A stretch of 64,000 nucleotides of DNA. It comes from a virus. The first letter of the stretch is position 1; each line of letters starts with the position of its first letter. The notes under the pieces are model-generated. The model searched no databases. It was given only the letters and a program-made list of their open reading frames with translations, and was not told where the DNA came from. Below are positions 60,358-64,000 of this stretch, one piece after another. A program made the position numbers and the translations under genes. The stretch spans positions 1 to 64,000 of IMG/VR virus record IMGVR_UViG_3300023109_003296; one strand, given 5' to 3'.

Positions 60358-63300
60358 TACCTAAGAGTTCCTCCTAATCTTCTTTCTTCCCTAAGGACCT
60401 CAAGAACTTTCTGTTTTATTGTCTTACCAAGTTCTTCCCTATACTTATTGTTGTTTGAGGCTCCTTTTTTCTCAACTGTAGCATTACCGTCGGGCCCTCC
60501 TGATGAACCGCCGCCACCACTATTTTCATTACCGCCACCACCTCCATTAACGGTAATGTTGATTTCACCATTATTATCTCTTGTTGCATTTAAGATTTCG
60601 TCCAACTTTTCAATTACTTTCTCTGAGTCTTCACCTCCCCCAGAGTTTAGATTCTGTAAATTATCAGCTCCTACTCTCTCTGTCGCAGCTCTATTTAAAA
60701 CGAACTCGCCACCAGTCAGCATAGTTTGCACGTTATCTATATTGGATCCTCCTCCAGTAACATAACCTCCTGTTGCCAAACTCTGACCAGATCCAGTACC
60801 TCCAAGGTTGTAACCCCTAAGGTTTAATAGACCTCCAGTATTAGTTCCAGATCCAGATGATCCTGGAGCACCACGAAGGAAGGAATTCCAAAAACCTCCA
60901 TTAGCAGCTACACCACCGTTGTTCATGGCTGCACCAATCCCATTTAACCCAGCGGTTAAACCCATAGTGGCAACACTTATTGCCAGCTGCGTAAGCAGCT
61001 GCTTCTTTCTTTCTTTTTCTTGTTTTTTGAGTTGCTCAACAAGCTCATTATATTCAGCAACTTGTTGTTGGTATTCTAGATTCAATCCAAAGGCTTGAGC
61101 TTTAGCATCTTGAGTAGCTCTTTGCAGAGGTGTTCCTCTTGTCCTACCAAAGTTTGTCAATCTAACACTTTCTGGTTCTAAGGATACCATTGAAGCTCCT
61201 GCCGCTTGATTTATAACATCATTTTGACCTCCAGTAAAAGCCTGTGTAGAAAAGTTAAGCAGGTTGCCAGCTCCTTCTATTTGACCTTGTCCATAAAGAC
61301 CAGGTATAATAAAATCCTGCCTACCTGTTTGAGGTGTCAAAGCACCTGATGGAGAACCAAATATATCTGTTGTTTTAAAGTCCTTTTCTTCTCTTGCAAA
61401 TGTAGCTCCAGGTACAAGTCCTCCTTTTGCATATTTCTTAACAGAACCATTATTTATAGCATCAAGGAATGATGTTCCAAAAGAAGAAACAGCATCTTTA
61501 GACATAACAAACTCCCCACCCATGAGTAAAGCTGGATTTTCTTTTTTGTCTTTTGATTCAGATACTCTTAAATTAGTCAACCTCTCATCCAATACACCTC
61601 CAAACTTCGGATCAAAAGATGTTCTTAAGCTGGATTCTCTCGTAGCTTTAGATGCCTCAATTCCAGACTCAGACCTAAACTTAACACTTTGATCTACTCT
61701 TTCTTTTTTTTCTTTAGCGTATTTGAAAGAATCTATCCATTTAGATGCAAAAGCTCCAGAATCAAATCTCAGATCTTTATTTTTAAAACGCTCTTCTAAG
61801 TTATAAACCTGACCTGAGTTAGCTGCTGGTGTGAATTTTGATGCAGTCAGTCCTGACTCTGTTCTGTTTTCTTCTTCCTTCTTTCTCCTTTTTTCGTTAC
61901 TCTCTCTTATTACGTCTGCTTTAGGAGTCCAGTCTGAAGACTTTAATCCAGAATCATTTCTCAATTCATTATTGTCTTCAAAACTTCTTGTCTTTTCTTT
62001 TGCATAATTAGCAGAATCTGTCCACTTGGAAATAAAATTACCAGAATCAGATCTCAATTCTCTATTCTTAAGTCTTTCTTCTTCTTTTTCTACATTAGAG
62101 TAGTTGGATTTAGAGGTCCAATTTGAAGCTACAATTCCAGAGTTAGTCCTCTCATTTTCTCTAGACTTATCAGAATCTTTTTTTGTTTCTCTTGCTTCCC
62201 TTGTTGCTGTAGATGAATTTGCCAGCGGTGTCCATTCAGAAGATTCAATTCCAGATTCGGTCCTAATCCTTATTCTTTCTTCTGTTTTTTTCTTCCTTGC
62301 TTTTTGTATGCTTGCTTCAGCAATCCATTTAGATGCTAGAACTCCAGATTCGGTTCTCTCCTCCTGATCTACAGTCCTCTCTTTATCTTGGTCTTGGTAT
62401 TTTGATGCCTTTGGTGTCCAGTCAGAAGCAATGATTCCAGATTGTGTTCTGTCAGATTCGTTAATACTTCTTCTGTAACCCATGTACTCATTAATAGGCT
62501 CGTTCGATCTTGCTCCACCAACCATACCTCCAGTAGCAAAACCTGTAAGATTCCCAGAGTTTATAGACTCCATCATCCCAGATCCATACTTTTGAACAGC
62601 ACTTTTTCTTATTACATACTCACCAGCCATTAAAACAGCTGGAACGTCATCTCTGACTCCAGATCCACCTGTAACACGACCAGGTACAGAACCACCTTCA
62701 TTAAATCCTATGGCTCCTAAAATAGGACCTAAGACAGGTCCAACTCCAGGTATAAGGCTTGCTAAACTGCCAATAGCTCCACCAAGAAAACCACCGCCAC
62801 CGCCAGTAGAGCCTTGTATACCTCCTCCGCCTCCGCCTCCGCCGCCATTAACGACATTAACAAAAACAGGATTTGATTGAGAACCTTTCGGTCCTCCGCT
62901 TTCGCCACCTAGACCTAATAAACCAGCTACACCACTTATATCTTTTCCGATAACACTGCTAATAGCCTTAAGAGCACCACCTTTTATGTCGATACCGCCA
63001 CTTTCACCTCCGCCACCTTCTGATGTCAAACCTTCCCCATCAGTTGATGTTACATAAAGCGGGCTACTTGAGGTAAGTCCTCTAGCACTATTTATCAAAG
63101 TAGCTCCTGCAGCAGATCCTGATCCTGCACCACTATCCTTTTGACCAAATATTGAACCAAGAATGCCCTGGAATCCACCCTCTCCTTGACCAAAGACAAC
63201 ACCTCTTAGTAAGTTTTTAAGCGAGGTTTTTGCAAAATCTTCTAAAAAGCTTGATGCAGCTTCCCTTAAGGTATCTCTAAGAGACTCCCCTTTGCTTATA

Positions 63301-64000
63301 GAGTCGACTAGACCATCTGATAAAGTGTCAACAAAATTGGTTGCTCCGCTAACTAGAATCTCCCTAATCTCTTTGGCTGACTCTTCTGGGCTCTTACCTT
63401 GTTTTTTAAACAGAGTGCCTATATCAGGATTATCTTTTTGTCTCTCTAAGATTGCAGCTTCTCTTAAGACAGATCCTCTTTCTTCAGGTGTTTTTGCAGC
63501 ATTTAATCTTTCCCTTAAAGCTAATATTTTAAGGTTTATCTCGTATTCGTATTCGAGCTGAACTCTAGATGCTGTATCTATAGTTTTTAAAAGTGCAAGT
63601 TCTTTTTCTTTAGCTAAAACATATTCATTTGCCTGTCTTATTCTATCTAACTGAGTACCTTCTCCACTTTGTAAAATATCTAGCCTTCCCTGATTTACCC
63701 CAGCAGATTGAAGAGCTCCAGGATCAGCCGTGGTTAGAATATCAAAAGTATTCTGAGCTCTTTGTTCTGGTATATTTTCAAACTCAGATCTAATTAAGCT
63801 TGCTAATGTTTTAAGGCTACCAGTGAAATCTTTAAGTGCAGCGTCTGCCCTTAATCTCGCTATTGTTCCTTTGTCTAAAGCTATGCGGCTTTGTTCTAAA
63901 CCTTTTCTATAAGACTCTGTTCCTTTTCTTAGTTCTTCTGATTGTGTTTGCTGTTTCGCTAATCCGATGCCTTCTGCTGAACCAATAAATCCAGTAGTAG
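60357..64000 (-). CDS. Tail tape measure protein, C-terminal part (partial)
   Basis: The frame is open from the stop at 60357 to the right edge, at least 1214 residues, so the N-terminus lies outside. The TTG at 63098 is internal. The right-hand part is helical and charged (LRREAILERQ-like repeats, QLDRIRQANEYVLAKEKELALLK), then a LREAASSFLEDFAKTSLKNLLRG helix typical of tape measure C-termini. Then come glycine-rich linkers, three copies of a G-E-(Y/F)-V motif ending in a glycine-rich turn, and nine repeats at 61624-62450. The protein sets tail length, is part of the tail tube during assembly and may cross the host envelope. Next gene is tail-tube-like. Confidence 0.8.
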   Translation of the reverse strand, partial: TTGFIGSAEGIGLAKQQTQSEELRKGTESYRKGLEQSRIALDKGTIARLRADAALKDFTGSLKTLASLIRSEFENIPEQRAQNTFDILTTADPGALQSAGVNQGRLDILQSGEGTQLDRIRQANEYVLAKEKELALLKTIDTASRVQLEYEYEINLKILALRERLNAAKTPEERGSVLREAAILERQKDNPDIGTLFKKQGKSPEESAKEIREILVSGATNFVDTLSDGLVDSISKGESLRDTLREAASSFLEDFAKTSLKNLLRGVVFGQGEGGFQGILGSIFGQKDSGAGSGSAAGATLINSARGLTSSSPLYVTSTDGEGLTSEGGGGESGGIDIKGGALKAISSVIGKDISGVAGLLGLGGESGGPKGSQSNPVFVNVVNGGGGGGGGGIQGSTGGGGGFLGGAIGSLASLIPGVGPVLGPILGAIGFNEGGSVPGRVTGGSGVRDDVPAVLMAGEYVIRKSAVQKYGSGMMESINSGNLTGFATGGMVGGARSNEPINEYMGYRRSINESDRTQSGIIASDWTPKASKYQDQDKERTVDQEERTESGVLASKWIAEASIQKARKKKTEERIRIRTESGIESSEWTPLANSSTATREARETKKDSDKSRENERTNSGIVASNWTSKSNYSNVEKEEERLKNRELRSDSGNFISKWTDSANYAKEKTRSFEDNNELRNDSGLKSSDWTPKADVIRESNEKRRKKEEENRTESGLTASKFTPAANSGQVYNLEERFKNKDLRFDSGAFASKWIDSFKYAKEKKERVDQSVKFRSESGIEASKATRESSLRTSFDPKFGGVLDERLTNLRVSESKDKKENPALLMGGEFVMSKDAVSSFGTSFLDAINNGSVKKYAKGGLVPGATFAREEKDFKTTDIFGSPSGALTPQTGRQDFIIPGLYGQGQIEGAGNLLNFSTQAFTGGQNDVINQAAGASMVSLEPESVRLTNFGRTRGTPLQRATQDAKAQAFGLNLEYQQQVAEYNELVEQLKKQEKERKKQLLTQLAISVATMGLTAGLNGIGAAMNNGGVAANGGFWNSFLRGAPGSSGSGTNTGGLLNLRGYNLGGTGSGQSLATGGYVTGGGSNIDNVQTMLTGGEFVLNRAATERVGADNLQNLNSGGGEDSEKVIEKLDEILNATRDNNGEINITVNGGGGGNENSGGGGSSGGPDGNATVEKKGASNNNKYREELGKTIKQKVLEVLREERRLGGTLR
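61624..62450 (-). repeat. Nine ~30-residue repeats in the tape measure protein
   Basis: Each repeat is R-[TSNF]-[EQND]-S-G-x-x-x-S-[KDEN]-[WF]-[TI]-x-x-A/S, followed by a charged linker of Lys and Glu, with 26 to 37 residues between starts. Copies: RTQSGIIASDWTP, RTESGVLASKWIA, RTESGIESSEWTP, RTNSGIVASNWTS, RSDSGNFISKWTD, RNDSGLKSSDWTP, RTESGLTASKFTP, RFDSGAFASKWID, RSESGIEASKATR. Confidence 0.85.

Noticed and set aside
63098-63100. TTG as the start of the tape measure gene
   Set aside because: The same frame is open upstream to the window edge and encodes typical tape measure helices, so the TTG is internal.

Overview
This window comes from the genome of a tailed double-stranded DNA phage (Caudoviricetes). 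The tail tip proteins are of the lambda type (L, K, I and J homologues plus M-like domains and a tape measure protein), so a long flexible, siphovirus-like tail is expected. The DNA is AT-rich throughout. Genes are packed head to tail with 1 to 4 base overlaps. I found no tRNA, integrase, lysis, capsid-assembly or terminase gene, so this is one part of a larger genome. The host cannot be named. Start codons are almost never preceded by a Shine-Dalgarno sequence, while several consensus TTGACA/TATAAT promoters are visible. That points to a host with sigma70-type promoters and little use of Shine-Dalgarno initiation.

Layout. (1) 1-1191, minus strand: three small genes of unknown function, the first two diverged tandem paralogues. 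(2) 1302-11420, plus strand: tail tip genes L, K, I, J and one more large structural gene. (3) 11422-39668, minus strand: a long early/middle block. It holds a GNAT-like protein, a possible recombination protein, an unusual GT4/GT9 glycosyltransferase pair, a ClpC-like AAA+ machine, a DNA polymerase III alpha split into separate PHP and polymerase genes with a DEDDh exonuclease between them, a RecB/Cas4-like nuclease, primase, DnaB helicase, a small nuclease and RecA. These are followed by a sugar island (GDP-mannose dehydratase, epimerase, GT11 fucosyltransferase, GT32, two GT2 proteins, an ABO-type GT6 and a methyltransferase-like protein), a conserved phage protein, and ribonucleotide reductase NrdA/NrdB. 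(4) 39669-40073: the only long non-coding gap, divergent, with repeats and a 25-base palindrome; it is a candidate replication origin or control region. (5) 40083-43461, plus strand: dNMP kinase, sigma factor, SSB, GT4, Hsp20 and a FmdB-like protein. (6) 43487-64000, minus strand: a second tail block. It has the C-terminal part of a tape measure protein running off the right edge, a tail-tube-like protein, an M-like protein fused to leucine-rich repeats, a 3172-residue leucine-rich repeat giant, and a repeat protein split over two genes.

How it fits together. The replication genes form a largely self-sufficient replisome and nucleotide supply. The glycan genes could build a fucosylated, ABO-like decoration on phage proteins or on the host surface. 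The most unusual part is the right-hand tail block. Tail-tube-like or M-like N-terminal domains are joined to very long BspA-type leucine-rich repeat solenoids, as if the tail carried large adhesive arms. Other points worth attention are the tail module divided between strands, hairpin terminators that also carry the promoter of the next gene, promoters placed so that mRNAs would be almost leaderless, and three genes split exactly at domain boundaries.
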